Source of the DNA: Marinithermus hydrothermalis DSM 14884 | GTDB taxonomy: Bacteria > Deinococcota > Deinococci > Deinococcales > Marinithermaceae | Length of the DNA: 64,000 nt | Direction of reading: 5' to 3' | NCBI RefSeq assembly: GCF_000195335.1 | Contig: NC_015387.1 | Location: forward strand, 372,001 to 436,000 | In this document: positions 1-14,331 of the stretch, piece by piece | How the letters are laid out: each line of letters opens with the position of its first letter | Position numbering within the stretch: position 1 is the stretch's first letter | Translations under genes and position numbers: made by a program | The notes under the pieces: model-generated | The model's database searches: none | Seen by the model: only the letters and a program-made list of their open reading frames with translations | Told to the model about the DNA's origin: nothing

Positions 1-56
1 ACCCTTAGGCGTATACTTCTCTGGAGTTTGGGAGCGTCCCTGGGAGGGGACCCTAG

Positions 57-1412
<1,356 letters not shown>

Positions 1413-1413
1413 G

Positions 1414-2760
1414 GTGTACATCGTCGTTGCTGGTGGTGGGGAGATCGGCTCCTTGATCGCTCGAGCCTTCCACCAAAACCACGACGTGGTCATCATCGAC
1501 CGCAACCCCGAGGCGCAGGAGCGTTTAAGCACGCTGGATGTTCGTGTGCTGGTAGGGAACGCCACCGACCCCGAGGTGCTACGCGAAGCGGGCGTGGACC
1601 ACGCGGACGCGTTCATCGCCTGCACCGACGTGGACGAGATCAACCTGATCTCCACGATGCTCGCCAAAGGGCTTGGGGCGGCCCAGGTATTGTGCTTCGT
1701 GGGGCGCGCGTACTACGCTGAGGTGCTCACCGACCCGCGCACGATGGAGATCCTCGGCACGCGCATCGACCGGGTGCTCTGGCCCCAGCGTTCCCTCGCC
1801 GAGGAGATCCTCGAGGTCATCCTGATTCCCAAGGCGATCGACACCGAGGTCCTCGCGGGCGGGCGGTTGCGCCTCATCGAGTACCTGATCGAGGCGGACG
1901 GTCCCTACGCCCACCGTTTCCTGGCCGACATCGAGTGGCCCGAAGGGGTGCTCCTCGTGGGGGTGGTGCGCGGCACGGAGTTCTTCACCCCCGCAGAGGA
2001 CAGCTTCCGCGACCTGGTGCTCGAGCCGGGCGACCACCTGCTCTTCGTCGCGACGCAGGCGAGCTTCCCCATCCTGCACGCCTACTTCGCCCAGCGCGAG
2101 CAGGTGCGCCGCGTGATGATCGTGGGGGGTGGTGCGGTCGGGTACATGATCGCCCGTTCCCTCGAGCGCACCAACGTCGAGATCGTCCTGATCGACCACA
2201 ACCCCGAGCGTTGCGAGTGGCTCTCGCAGAACCTGTCGAGTTCGCGCGTGCTGGTCCTTCAAGGGGATGGCACGGACCTGAGCCTTCTCGAGTCCGAGGG
2301 GATCGAGGAGGTGGACGTGCTCGTGGCGGTGACGGACAACGACGAGAAGAACCTGTTGGTTTCGCTGCTCGCGAAGCAGATGGGGGTGGAGAAGGTCATC
2401 ACTCGGGTCGGGCGGAGCGAGACGCGCAACCTGTTCGAGCGCGTGGGGGTGGATATCCCTCTCACGCCCCGTCAGGCCGCGGTGCGCGAGGTGATCAACT
2501 GGCTGAGCCCCGAGGGGATCGAGCACCTCGCGGTCATCGAGGACAAGCTCGAGCTGCTGGAGGTGACCGTTCCCGAGGCCTTTCACGGCAAGCAGATTCA
2601 CGAGTGCCAGCTGCCTTTGAAGGCGGTGGTGGTCGCGGTGTTGCGCGGGGTGCAGGTGATCCTTCCGGATGAGATGACCTCGCTCCAGGCGGGGGACCAC
2701 CTGTTGGTGCTGGTCTCGCGCGAGGCGTCGGAGCGGGTGGGTGAACTGATGCGGTCATGA
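1414..2760 (+). CDS. trkA: Trk K+ uptake regulatory subunit TrkA
   Basis: Cytoplasmic NAD(H)-binding regulator of the TrkH potassium channel. The 448-residue protein is a tandem duplication: two Rossmann/RCK-N domains with glycine-rich loops (GGGEIG near residue 7 and GGGAVG near 236), each followed by an RCK-C domain. This is the usual double-RCK TrkA length. The start is GTG at 1414, one base after the rimO stop, so translation is probably coupled. The stop overlaps the trkH start by 4 bp (ATGA). Confidence 0.93.
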   Translation: MYIVVAGGGEIGSLIARAFHQNHDVVIIDRNPEAQERLSTLDVRVLVGNATDPEVLREAGVDHADAFIACTDVDEINLISTMLAKGLGAAQVLCFVGRAYYAEVLTDPRTMEILGTRIDRVLWPQRSLAEEILEVILIPKAIDTEVLAGGRLRLIEYLIEADGPYAHRFLADIEWPEGVLLVGVVRGTEFFTPAEDSFRDLVLEPGDHLLFVATQASFPILHAYFAQREQVRRVMIVGGGAVGYMIARSLERTNVEIVLIDHNPERCEWLSQNLSSSRVLVLQGDGTDLSLLESEGIEEVDVLVAVTDNDEKNLLVSLLAKQMGVEKVITRVGRSETRNLFERVGVDIPLTPRQAAVREVINWLSPEGIEHLAVIEDKLELLEVTVPEAFHGKQIHECQLPLKAVVVAVLRGVQVILPDEMTSLQAGDHLLVLVSREASERVGELMRS

Positions 2761-4205
2761 GCGGCTTCGTCCTGTACGTCCTGGGGGTTTCGTACATCTC
2801 GGTGGCGTTGGTCCTGCTAGGGTTCGCGGGGCTGGCGCTTCTTTGGGGGGAGGACCCCCGGGGGTTTGCGTTGGCGGCCGGGGTGGGGCTCGCGTTGGGG
2901 GGGGTGTTGCGGGCGCGCGGCACCCCCAAGGCCGAACCCCGGCGGGCGGAGGGGCTGTTCACCGTTGGAGTTCTGTGGATCCTGGTGCCCTTACTGGGAG
3001 CAATCCCTTACTGGGTAAGCGGGCACCTCAACTTTCTGGATGCCTTGTTCGAGTCCGTCTCCGGGTTCACCACGACCGGCGCGACGATCCTCGACGATTT
3101 CGGGAAGTTCAACAAGAGCCTCTTCCTCTGGCGGGGCCTCACGCAGTGGTTCGGGGGCATCGGGATCATCGTCCTCTTCATCGCGGTGCTGCCGCACTTT
3201 GCCGTGGCTGGACGACAGCTGTTTTTTGCGGAGGCCACGGGCGTGCAAAAGGACAAGCTCACCCCGCGCCTCAGGCACACGGCGGAAGCCGTGCTCCGCG
3301 TTTACCTGCTGCTCACAGCCCTGGCTGTGCTCGGGTACGCTCTCGCGGGCATGCCGCTCTACGACGCCCTAGCGAACGCGCTCGCGACCGTTCCGGCGGG
3401 GGGATTCAGCCCCAGCCCCACGAGTTTTGCGGCCTACCCCGCGGCGGCCCAGTGGGTGGCGGTCCTCTTCATGTACTTTGCCGGGGCGAACTTCCTGCTG
3501 ATGTACAAGCTGATCTTCGGGCGGGAGATCCGACCGCTGTTGAAAGATCCGGAGTTTAAGGTCTACACCCTCGTGGTCCTGGCGGCCTCCGCCGGGTTTG
3601 GGTTTTACCACTTCGTACACCACGATTACGACCTCGAGGCGTCGTTCCGCCACTCCTTCTTCCAGGCCACCTCGATCCTGACCAGTACCGGCTTCGCTTC
3701 GGTGGATTACGAGACCTGGGTGGTGCCCGCCCAGATCATCCTCTTCTTCCTGATGTTCATCTCCGGCAGCGCGGGTTCTGCCGCTGGGGGACCTAAGCTC
3801 ATCCGTTGGCTCGTGGTGTTTGCGCATATGAGCCGGGAGCTTAGGCGGACGCTGCACCCGAACGCGGTGCTACCGCTCCGGACCGGAGGGAAGACGGTCG
3901 GGGAGGAGGTGCTGCGCTCGGTTTTCGCTTTCATGGCCTTTTACTTCCTCCTCTTCGGTTTGGGGGTCTTGCTCATCACCACGGCGGAGGGGGATTTCAT
4001 CGTGGGGTTCACGGCCTCCGCGGCAGCCATCGGAAACGTGGGGCCGGGGCTTGGGTCGGTCGGGCCCATGGGGTCTTACGCAGCCCTCGCGCCGGTGAGC
4101 AAACTCGTAATGATCTTCCAGATGTGGGCGGGCCGGATCGAGCTCATCCCGGTGCTGCTCCTCTTTAATCCCGAAACCTGGCGGGCGGTGCGGCGCGGCC
4201 GGTAG
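2757..4205 (+). CDS. trkH: Trk K+ uptake transmembrane subunit TrkH
   Basis: Ion-conducting membrane subunit of the Trk potassium transporter. The 482-residue, strongly hydrophobic protein has the repeated membrane-pore-membrane plan. Selectivity-filter-like glycine segments are visible (SGFTTTGAT near residue 100, STGF near 315, GNVGPGLG near 425). Its ATG overlaps the trkA stop by 4 bp, so the two subunits should be made from one transcript. Confidence 0.93.
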   Translation: MSGFVLYVLGVSYISVALVLLGFAGLALLWGEDPRGFALAAGVGLALGGVLRARGTPKAEPRRAEGLFTVGVLWILVPLLGAIPYWVSGHLNFLDALFESVSGFTTTGATILDDFGKFNKSLFLWRGLTQWFGGIGIIVLFIAVLPHFAVAGRQLFFAEATGVQKDKLTPRLRHTAEAVLRVYLLLTALAVLGYALAGMPLYDALANALATVPAGGFSPSPTSFAAYPAAAQWVAVLFMYFAGANFLLMYKLIFGREIRPLLKDPEFKVYTLVVLAASAGFGFYHFVHHDYDLEASFRHSFFQATSILTSTGFASVDYETWVVPAQIILFFLMFISGSAGSAAGGPKLIRWLVVFAHMSRELRRTLHPNAVLPLRTGGKTVGEEVLRSVFAFMAFYFLLFGLGVLLITTAEGDFIVGFTASAAAIGNVGPGLGSVGPMGSYAALAPVSKLVMIFQMWAGRIELIPVLLLFNPETWRAVRRGR

Positions 4206-4249
4206 CCTGTTGGGTGGACACCCGGCGGGGGAACGGTGCGGTAAGCTAG

Positions 4250-5641
<1,392 letters not shown>

Positions 5642-5738
5642 GACCGGGCCTTACCGGTTCTACTGGTTCCGGCGGGGACTCGGGGCGCGCTTTGGGGGAA
5701 CTGAGAGCCAGCTGACCGACACCCCCCACTTGTGACGA

Positions 5739-5744
5739 TATACT
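5739..5744 (+). promoter_or_regulatory. -10 element of luxS (leaderless layout)
   Basis: TATACT ends 7 nt before the GTG start of luxS, so transcription would begin at or next to the start codon. No convincing -35 was found at 17 bp, and no SD is present. Confidence 0.55.
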
Positions 5745-5751
5745 CAAGAGC

Positions 5752-6216
5752 GTGAGCGAGGTCGAGTCCTTCCGCCTAGACCACACCAAAGTCCGCGCGC
5801 CTTACGTGCGCCTGGCCGGGAAGAAGCGCACGCCGAGCGGGGACTGGATCGAAAAATACGACCTAAGGCTGGCCCAACCCAACCGGGCCGTGGTGCCCAC
5901 CGACGCGCTGCACACCCTCGAGCACCTCCTCGCCGGGTACCTGCGCGACCACCTCGAGGGCCTCGTGGACCTCAGCCCCATGGGGTGCCGCACCGGGTTT
6001 TACGCGGTGGTGCTGGGCACGCCGGGGACCGAGGCCGTCCGCCAGGCCTTTGAGGCGGCGCTGCGCGACGTGATCGAGCACACGGGCGCGGTGCCGGGCG
6101 CAAGCGCGCTGGAGTGCGGCAACTACCGGGACCATAACCTCAAGGCGGCCCAGGAATGGGCCCGGAGGGTACTGGACCAGGGCCTCATCGTGCAGGAGAC
6201 CGTCGAGATCCAATGA
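5752..6216 (+). CDS. luxS: S-ribosylhomocysteine lyase LuxS
   Basis: Converts S-ribosylhomocysteine to homocysteine and DPD, the precursor of autoinducer-2. All key residues are visible: metal ligands H54, H58 and C122 (HTLEH and ECGNYRDH motifs), the catalytic base E57 and the catalytic cysteine C79 (GCRTGFY). The length of 154 residues is typical. It starts with GTG and probably lacks a 5' leader. Its stop overlaps the mtnN start by 4 bp, so the two Pfs/LuxS enzymes are translationally coupled. It sits directly after ahcY, which performs the competing one-step route. Confidence 0.95.
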   Translation: MSEVESFRLDHTKVRAPYVRLAGKKRTPSGDWIEKYDLRLAQPNRAVVPTDALHTLEHLLAGYLRDHLEGLVDLSPMGCRTGFYAVVLGTPGTEAVRQAFEAALRDVIEHTGAVPGASALECGNYRDHNLKAAQEWARRVLDQGLIVQETVEIQ

Positions 6217-6908
6217 TCGCGCTGTTCGCTGCGGAAGGGGCGGAGGCCCAGGCCCTGGTGGAGCGGCTGGTTGAGCCGAAACGGATCGAGGGACCCTGGG
6301 TGGCGCACCGCGGCCGCTTGGCCGGGGTGGAGGCGCTGGTGGTCGAGACCGGTGTGGGGAAGGCCGCGGCGGCGGCGGCGGTGGGGTATGTGGCCGCGCG
6401 GTTCGCGCCGGAAGGCGCGATCTGGGGTGGCGTGGCGGGGGCGCTGGACCCTGCGCTCGAGCCGGGCAGCGTGCTGATCGCGCGGGACGCGGTGCAGTGG
6501 GATGTGGACATCACCGCGTTCGGCCGCGCGCCGGGGGAGCTCGCGACCGGGGAGCGCTTCGTTCAGGCGGACCCGGAGCTGACCGCGCGGCTGGAGGAAG
6601 CCGCGCGGGCGCTGGGGATTAAGGTGCGCGTGGGGCGGGTGGCGAGCGCGGACGCGTTTCTTGCGGATCCCGCACGGGCCCGCTGGGTGCGGGAGGCGTT
6701 CGCCGCGGACGCGGTCGAGATGGAAGGAGCGGCGGCGCTATGGGCGGCGCGGCGGTTGAGGTTGCCCATGGCCTTGGTGCGCGTGGTGACCGACGGGGCG
6801 GACGACAGCGCGCCGGGGTCCTTTGAGCGCTTTTTGGAGGAGGCGTCAACCCGCATGGCCCGTTTGCTCGAGGCCACCCTTCGCCGGGGTGTGCTCGAGC
6901 GTGTATAA
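6213..6908 (+). CDS. mtnN: 5'-methylthioadenosine/SAH nucleosidase
   Basis: Nucleosidase of the PNP/UDP phosphorylase fold that removes adenine from S-adenosylhomocysteine, methylthioadenosine or 5'-deoxyadenosine, supplying the LuxS substrate. The catalytic acid is probably the glutamate near residue 8 (AAEGAE). The VEMEGAA ribose-binding motif lies near residue 170 and VVTDGADD, containing the catalytic Asp, near 191. The product is 231 residues. The start is ATG 6213, overlapping the luxS stop; an in-frame start at 6156 lies inside luxS and is less likely. Confidence 0.9.
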   Translation: MIALFAAEGAEAQALVERLVEPKRIEGPWVAHRGRLAGVEALVVETGVGKAAAAAAVGYVAARFAPEGAIWGGVAGALDPALEPGSVLIARDAVQWDVDITAFGRAPGELATGERFVQADPELTARLEEAARALGIKVRVGRVASADAFLADPARARWVREAFAADAVEMEGAAALWAARRLRLPMALVRVVTDGADDSAPGSFERFLEEASTRMARLLEATLRRGVLERV

Positions 6909-6909
6909 T
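6904..6909 (+). promoter_or_regulatory. -10 element upstream of prs
   Basis: A consensus TATAAT overlaps the end of mtnN and lies 31 nt before the prs ATG. A weak TTCGCC (6880-6885) lies 18 bp upstream. Confidence 0.5.
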
Positions 6910-6940
6910 ACGTTGGCCGCGTTCGCGGCGGGGGTGCGGG

Positions 6941-7867
6941 ATGAACGTGAAGCTCTTTGCCGGGAACGCTAACCGCCCGCTGGCAGCTGCGATCGCTCAG
7001 GCGCTGGGGGTGCCTTTGGGGGAGGCGCTCGTGGAGCGCTTCCCGGATGGGGAGGTGCGCTTGCGCTTGGGGGAGAGCGTGCGCGGGGCGGACGTGTACG
7101 TCATCCAACCCACCTCACCCCCGGTGAACGACCACTTGATGGAGCTGCTGCTCTTCGCGGACGCGCTGCGCAGGAGTTCCGCGAGTCGGATTAACGCCGT
7201 GATCCCGTACTTCGGGTACGCCCGCCAGGACAAGCAGAATCACGGGCGGGAGCCGGTGAGCGCCAAACTGGTAGCGGACCTGATCGAACGGGCGGGGTAT
7301 CACCGCGTGATCGCGGTGGACCTGCACGCCCCGCAGATCCAGGGGTTTTTTAACATCCCGGTGGACCACCTCTCGGCGGTGCGCTTGATGGCCGAGTACC
7401 TCAAGCGGGAGGGACTGCACGAGGATGCGGTCGTGGTGAGCCCGGACGCGGGGCGTGCCGAGACGGCGCGGAAGCTGGCGAACCTCCTCGGGTTGGACAT
7501 GGCCATGCTGGCCAAGCGGCGCACCGGCCCGACCGAGACGGAGGTCACCTACGTCATCGGTGAGGTGCGGGGGAAACGCCCCTTGCTCCTGGACGATATC
7601 GTCTCCACTGGGGGAACGATACGCCGGGCGGTGGAGGCGCTGGTGGAGGCGGGGGCGAGACCTGAGGCGGTGGTGATGGCGACCCACTCGGTGCTGGTGG
7701 GCGACGCGCGGCGGAACCTGGCCCACCCGGCGATCGCCCGGGTGGTCTTCACCGACACGATTCACCTGGAGGACCGGTCGGGGTGCACGGTGCTTTCGAT
7801 CGCTCCCCTGTTGGCGAACGCCATCCGGCGGGTGCACACCCACCAGTCGGTCAGCGCGTTGATGTAA
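6941..7867 (+). CDS. prs: Ribose-phosphate pyrophosphokinase (PRPP synthetase)
   Basis: Makes PRPP from ribose 5-phosphate and ATP for purine, pyrimidine, histidine, tryptophan and NAD synthesis. The 308-residue protein has the N-terminal GNAN/ERFPDGE segment, the RQDK flexible-loop motif (ARQDKQNHGREPVSAK near 88), the VDLHAPQIQGFF metal-binding stretch and the PRPP loop LLLDDIVSTGGT near residue 215. It probably has its own promoter inside the end of mtnN, and the L25 gene follows closely. Confidence 0.95.
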   Translation: MNVKLFAGNANRPLAAAIAQALGVPLGEALVERFPDGEVRLRLGESVRGADVYVIQPTSPPVNDHLMELLLFADALRRSSASRINAVIPYFGYARQDKQNHGREPVSAKLVADLIERAGYHRVIAVDLHAPQIQGFFNIPVDHLSAVRLMAEYLKREGLHEDAVVVSPDAGRAETARKLANLLGLDMAMLAKRRTGPTETEVTYVIGEVRGKRPLLLDDIVSTGGTIRRAVEALVEAGARPEAVVMATHSVLVGDARRNLAHPAIARVVFTDTIHLEDRSGCTVLSIAPLLANAIRRVHTHQSVSALM

Positions 7868-7894
7868 ATTGGTGAGTTGTTTGAGGAGGAAGAG

Positions 7895-8524
7895 ATGGAA
7901 TACCGGCTGAAGGCCTACACCCGAGAGAACGAGAACCCCAAGCAGCTGCGCGCCCAGGGTAAGCTCCCCGGTGTGCTGTACAACAAGGAGATCAACCGGA
8001 AGATCTACGTCGAGCTGAACGAGTTCGATAAGGTCTTCCGGAAAGCCTCGATCCACCACGTCATCACCCTCGAGCTGCCCGACGGAACCACGTACGACAC
8101 GCTGGTGCGCCAGCTGAACCTGGACAAGCGCCGCCGCCGTCCCGAGCACGTGGACTTTTTCGTCCTCTCCGACGAGCCGGTCGAGATGTACGTCCCGCTG
8201 AAGTTCGTGGGGACGGCCGAAGGGGTGCGCTTGGGTGGGGTGCTCGAGCAGGTGCTGCACGACGTGCTGGTGCGGGTGGCACCGCGGAACATCCCCGAGT
8301 TCATCGAGGTGGATGTCTCGGGCCTGGGGATCGGCCAGTCGCTGCACTTGGCGGACATCACGCTGCCCGAGGGCGTGGAGCTCGCCATGAGCCCGGAGGA
8401 GACGGTGGTGACGGTGGTGCCGCCGGAGGACGTGGAGGCCCTCGAGGCCGCCGAGGTGACGGAAGGCGAGATGGAGGAGCCCGAGGTCATCCGGCGCGGC
8501 AAGGCCGAGGAGGCCGAGGAGTAA
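7895..8524 (+). CDS. rplY: 50S ribosomal protein L25, CTC form
   Basis: 5S rRNA-binding ribosomal protein of the long L25/TL5/CTC type. The N-terminal beta-barrel domain (about residues 1-92, starting MEYRLKAYTRE) is followed by the C-terminal TL5 domain and an acidic tail rich in Glu. The 209-residue length matches Thermus TL5. ATG 7895 is chosen because GAGGAGGAAG (7883-7892) is an excellent SD; the in-frame ATG at 7877 would place this SD inside the gene. Confidence 0.9.
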   Translation: MEYRLKAYTRENENPKQLRAQGKLPGVLYNKEINRKIYVELNEFDKVFRKASIHHVITLELPDGTTYDTLVRQLNLDKRRRRPEHVDFFVLSDEPVEMYVPLKFVGTAEGVRLGGVLEQVLHDVLVRVAPRNIPEFIEVDVSGLGIGQSLHLADITLPEGVELAMSPEETVVTVVPPEDVEALEAAEVTEGEMEEPEVIRRGKAEEAEE

Positions 8525-8588
8525 CGGCCCGCTTGCGCTGGAACTTGGGGAGGCTGGGGGTGCGGGCTGGCCCCTGGCCTCTGGCGTT

Positions 8589-10161
<1,573 letters not shown>

Positions 10162-10489
10162 GCCCCGAGACCTTTCGCGTGCGCGAAAGTGCGTCTTTTG
10201 GGGCGAGCACCGCACCCTAGAGGCGGTAGAATCAGGGCGTTGCTGCCTTACACGCTCCGGCGGGAAGGCCGTGCGGGTGGGTGTGGCGCGCGTGCTGGTG
10301 CAATCGCCTCTCCTGGACGGGCTGACCAACCACCTGGATCCCCAGTACCAGTTCGCGGCTCCCCATGCCGATTGGGTAGGACGGCTTGAAGACGGTTGGG
10401 TTACGGCTGGAGGAGAGGCTGCCTCTGGAGTGGCTCGAGCGGGTGCCGTAGCGCTGGGGCCCGTTGTGTAGTGCGGGAGGTGAGCTGTA
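10162..10489 (+). other. Unassigned 328-bp gap; possible small RNA or decayed gene
   Basis: A -10-like TAGAAT lies at 10227-10232. Beyond it, GCCTCTCCT (10306-10314) can pair perfectly with AGGAGAGGC (10411-10419), and CCAACC (10326-10331) with GGTTGG (10394-10399) inside it. A short GTG-started frame (10271-10471) looks coding for its first ~35 codons, and then coding-like codon use moves to another frame that ends in a stop after ERLPLEWLERVP. Either a structured RNA or a frameshifted gene remnant would fit. No known RNA family was recognised. Confidence 0.3.
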
Positions 10490-10801
10490 GTGTACGTGGT
10501 GATGAACCGGATCTACGTGAACCCCGAGTACCGGGAGGCTTTCGAGGCGCGGTTTCAGGGCCGGGCGCGGGAGATCGATCGGATGCCGGGGTTTATCCGG
10601 AACCTCGTGTTGCGTCCCGACCGGCCGGGGGCGCCTTACGTCGTCATGACCTTCTGGCGCTCCAAGCAGGACTTCGAGGCGTGGGTGGACTCGGAGGCTT
10701 TCCGGAAGGGGCACGCCCGGAGCGGCACCCTGCCCAAGGAGGCCTTTTCGCGCCGGAACGAGCTCGAGACCTTCGAGGCCTTCCTGGACAGCGAGGCGTA
10801 A
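10490..10801 (+). CDS. ABM-domain (HmoA/IsdG-like) monooxygenase family protein
   Basis: Small 103-residue protein with a single antibiotic-biosynthesis-monooxygenase (ABM) ferredoxin-like fold: MYVVMNRIYV strand, EFxARF helix, MPGF turn, VVMTFWRS strand, then WVDSEAF. The family includes heme-degrading HmoA/HmoB and quinol monooxygenases, and the substrate cannot be told from sequence. The start is GTG 10490 behind SD-like GGGAGGTGAG. It converges with ftsH across a strong inverted repeat. Confidence 0.75.
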   Translation: MYVVMNRIYVNPEYREAFEARFQGRAREIDRMPGFIRNLVLRPDRPGAPYVVMTFWRSKQDFEAWVDSEAFRKGHARSGTLPKEAFSRRNELETFEAFLDSEA

Positions 10802-10811
10802 ACCCAAGAAG

Positions 10812-10839
10812 GCGCGGGCGGCCTCGAGGCCGCCCGCGC
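10812..10839. terminator. Inverted repeat between convergent genes, probable bidirectional terminator
   Basis: A perfect 28-bp GC palindrome, GCGCGGGCGGCC then TCGA then GGCCGCCCGCGC, lies between the stops of the ABM gene and ftsH copy 1. It lacks a T-tract, so it may act as a transcription pause or mRNA-end stabiliser. Confidence 0.55.
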
Positions 10840-10856
10840 GCGTAGCGGGCCGGGGG

Positions 10857-12722
<1,866 letters not shown>

Positions 12723-12807
12723 CTACCTCCTAAGGATCATGGTACTTTAGGCGGGTGTGAGATTGAGCAGTTCTGCGCACGCTTCGCATGGTATCCTCAC
12801 TCAGCAG

Positions 12808-14166
12808 ATGCAGCAGGTTCTCAAGGCCCTACACCACGCCGACTATGATACCGCCTTCGAGCTCCTGGTTCGGACGATGACCCTCAGCACCCGGAACGAG
12901 GAGGTCCGCGAAGCCGCGCTTTGGCTCGCGGAAGTGTACAGCCTGTATGGGGCGGACGGCCTGGAAGGCGCGTACCGCGCCCTCGAGGCCGCCTTCGAAG
13001 CGGATCCTGAGGTGCAGCACACCGAGCTGTACCGAGCGCTTTCGATCGAGCTGAGAGCTGTGGAGGGGGAGGCCTCGCCTTCCGTTGTGCTGGAGGAGTT
13101 TCGTGACCCGCGGGCCCGCTACCACCTGGCGCAGGCCCTGGTCTACCTCGGGCGGTTGGAGGACGCCCTCGCCCTGCTCGAGGCGCCGGAGCGCTTGCCG
13201 GCCTTCCTCGAGTGGCGGGCCTGGGCGCTCAAGGGCAAGGCCTACGAGACGCTCGGCATGCCGCGCGAGGCCGCGGAGGCCTACCGCGCCGCTGCCCGCG
13301 TCGCGGTGGGGCTGGAGCGTTACTGGAACCTCCTGGACGCCGCAGCGATGTACGTGGAGGATGGGCAGGCCGAGGCGGCCCTGGAGGCTCTTGCTCAGGC
13401 CCAAGACGCGGTGGGCGAGGAGGCCCCGGAGGACGCGGCCACCCGGCACTACCTGACCGCCCGCGCCGAGCTGTTGCGCGGCAACCCCACGCTGGCCCTC
13501 GAGGAGATCCAGCAGGCCGAAGCCCTGGAGAACGAGGCGGCCGAGCCCACGCACGGCACCCCCTTGGTGAAGGGGCAGGTGCTCATGGCGCTCGAGCGGT
13601 ACCCTGAGGCCCGCGAGGCCTACCGAGAGGCGGTGCGGCGCGCCGAGGGGAGCGAGCGCACCTACGCGCTGCACGAGCTGGCCGTGGCCACCCTCGAGGC
13701 GGGGGACCTGCTCGAGGCGGAGGGGTTGCTGCGCGAGGTGGCGGCGGACGAGGAGTACGAGTACCGCGCGCAGGCCACCGGGGATCTGGCGGAGGCGCTG
13801 TATCGGTTGGGGCGCTATGACGAGGCGGGGCAGGCGGCCCGCGAGGCGATCGAGCGCGGCGCGCCGGAGATCGGCCACCTCGTCCTGGGCAACATCGCCT
13901 ACGACGTGATGCACCTTGAGGAGGCCCTGGAGCACTACCGCGAGGCGGCGCGGTGGGCGCCGGAGGGGAGCCGGGACTGGGTGGTGGCCCAGGAGATGGT
14001 GGTGGACACCCTGGCCCAACTGGGGTACCCGGAGCCCCGGGAGGTGATCGAGCGAGTCCAGGCGACGCTGCCGTACCTGGCGCCGTCGGACGAGTGGCGG
14101 GACACCCTCGAGATGTACGCGGCCCGGGCGCGGGCGCTGTTGGGGGGGAACCGGACCCTAAATTGA
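12808..14166 (+). CDS. TPR-repeat protein
   Basis: A roughly 450-residue Ala/Glu/Leu-rich soluble helical protein with repeated tetratricopeptide-like units, for example ALEALAQAQDAVG and the A-x-x-A-Y-R-x-A pattern in PREAAEAYRAAA and YPEAREAYREAV. No enzymatic motif or signal peptide is seen. TPRs usually mediate protein-protein contacts, but the partner is unknown. ATG 12808 is preferred: a -10-like TATCCT lies at 12792-12797, and a GTG at 12757 would add a non-conserved-looking leader. It is divergent from ftsH copy 1. Confidence 0.7.
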   Translation: MQQVLKALHHADYDTAFELLVRTMTLSTRNEEVREAALWLAEVYSLYGADGLEGAYRALEAAFEADPEVQHTELYRALSIELRAVEGEASPSVVLEEFRDPRARYHLAQALVYLGRLEDALALLEAPERLPAFLEWRAWALKGKAYETLGMPREAAEAYRAAARVAVGLERYWNLLDAAAMYVEDGQAEAALEALAQAQDAVGEEAPEDAATRHYLTARAELLRGNPTLALEEIQQAEALENEAAEPTHGTPLVKGQVLMALERYPEAREAYREAVRRAEGSERTYALHELAVATLEAGDLLEAEGLLREVAADEEYEYRAQATGDLAEALYRLGRYDEAGQAAREAIERGAPEIGHLVLGNIAYDVMHLEEALEHYREAARWAPEGSRDWVVAQEMVVDTLAQLGYPEPREVIERVQATLPYLAPSDEWRDTLEMYAARARALLGGNRTLN

Positions 14167-14191
14167 CAAAACCGCGTCCCCTGGATAAACT
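14163..14191 (+). promoter_or_regulatory. Promoter of tRNA-Pro
   Basis: TTGACA (14163-14168), a 17-bp spacer and TAAACT (14186-14191). The -35 overlaps the stop codon of the TPR gene. The tRNA starts 12 nt downstream. Confidence 0.85.
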
Positions 14192-14202
14192 AGGGACTGC
14201 TG

Positions 14203-14279
<77 letters not shown>

Positions 14280-14287
14280 GCAACGCG

Positions 14288-14325
14288 CCCGCCTCCCCAA
14301 CTGGGGAGGCGGGTTGTTGATTGGT
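14288..14325 (+). terminator. Rho-independent terminator after tRNA-Pro
   Basis: An 11-bp perfect stem, CCCGCCTCCCC (14288-14298) with GGGGAGGCGGG (14303-14313), has an AACT loop and is followed by the T-rich run TTGTTGATT. Confidence 0.85.
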
Positions 14326-14331
14326 TCGGGG

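Noticed and set aside
10232-10807. Minus-strand frame opposite the ABM gene and the upstream gap
   Set aside because: Runs antisense to a clear gene and has no SD; composition is a shadow of the plus strand.
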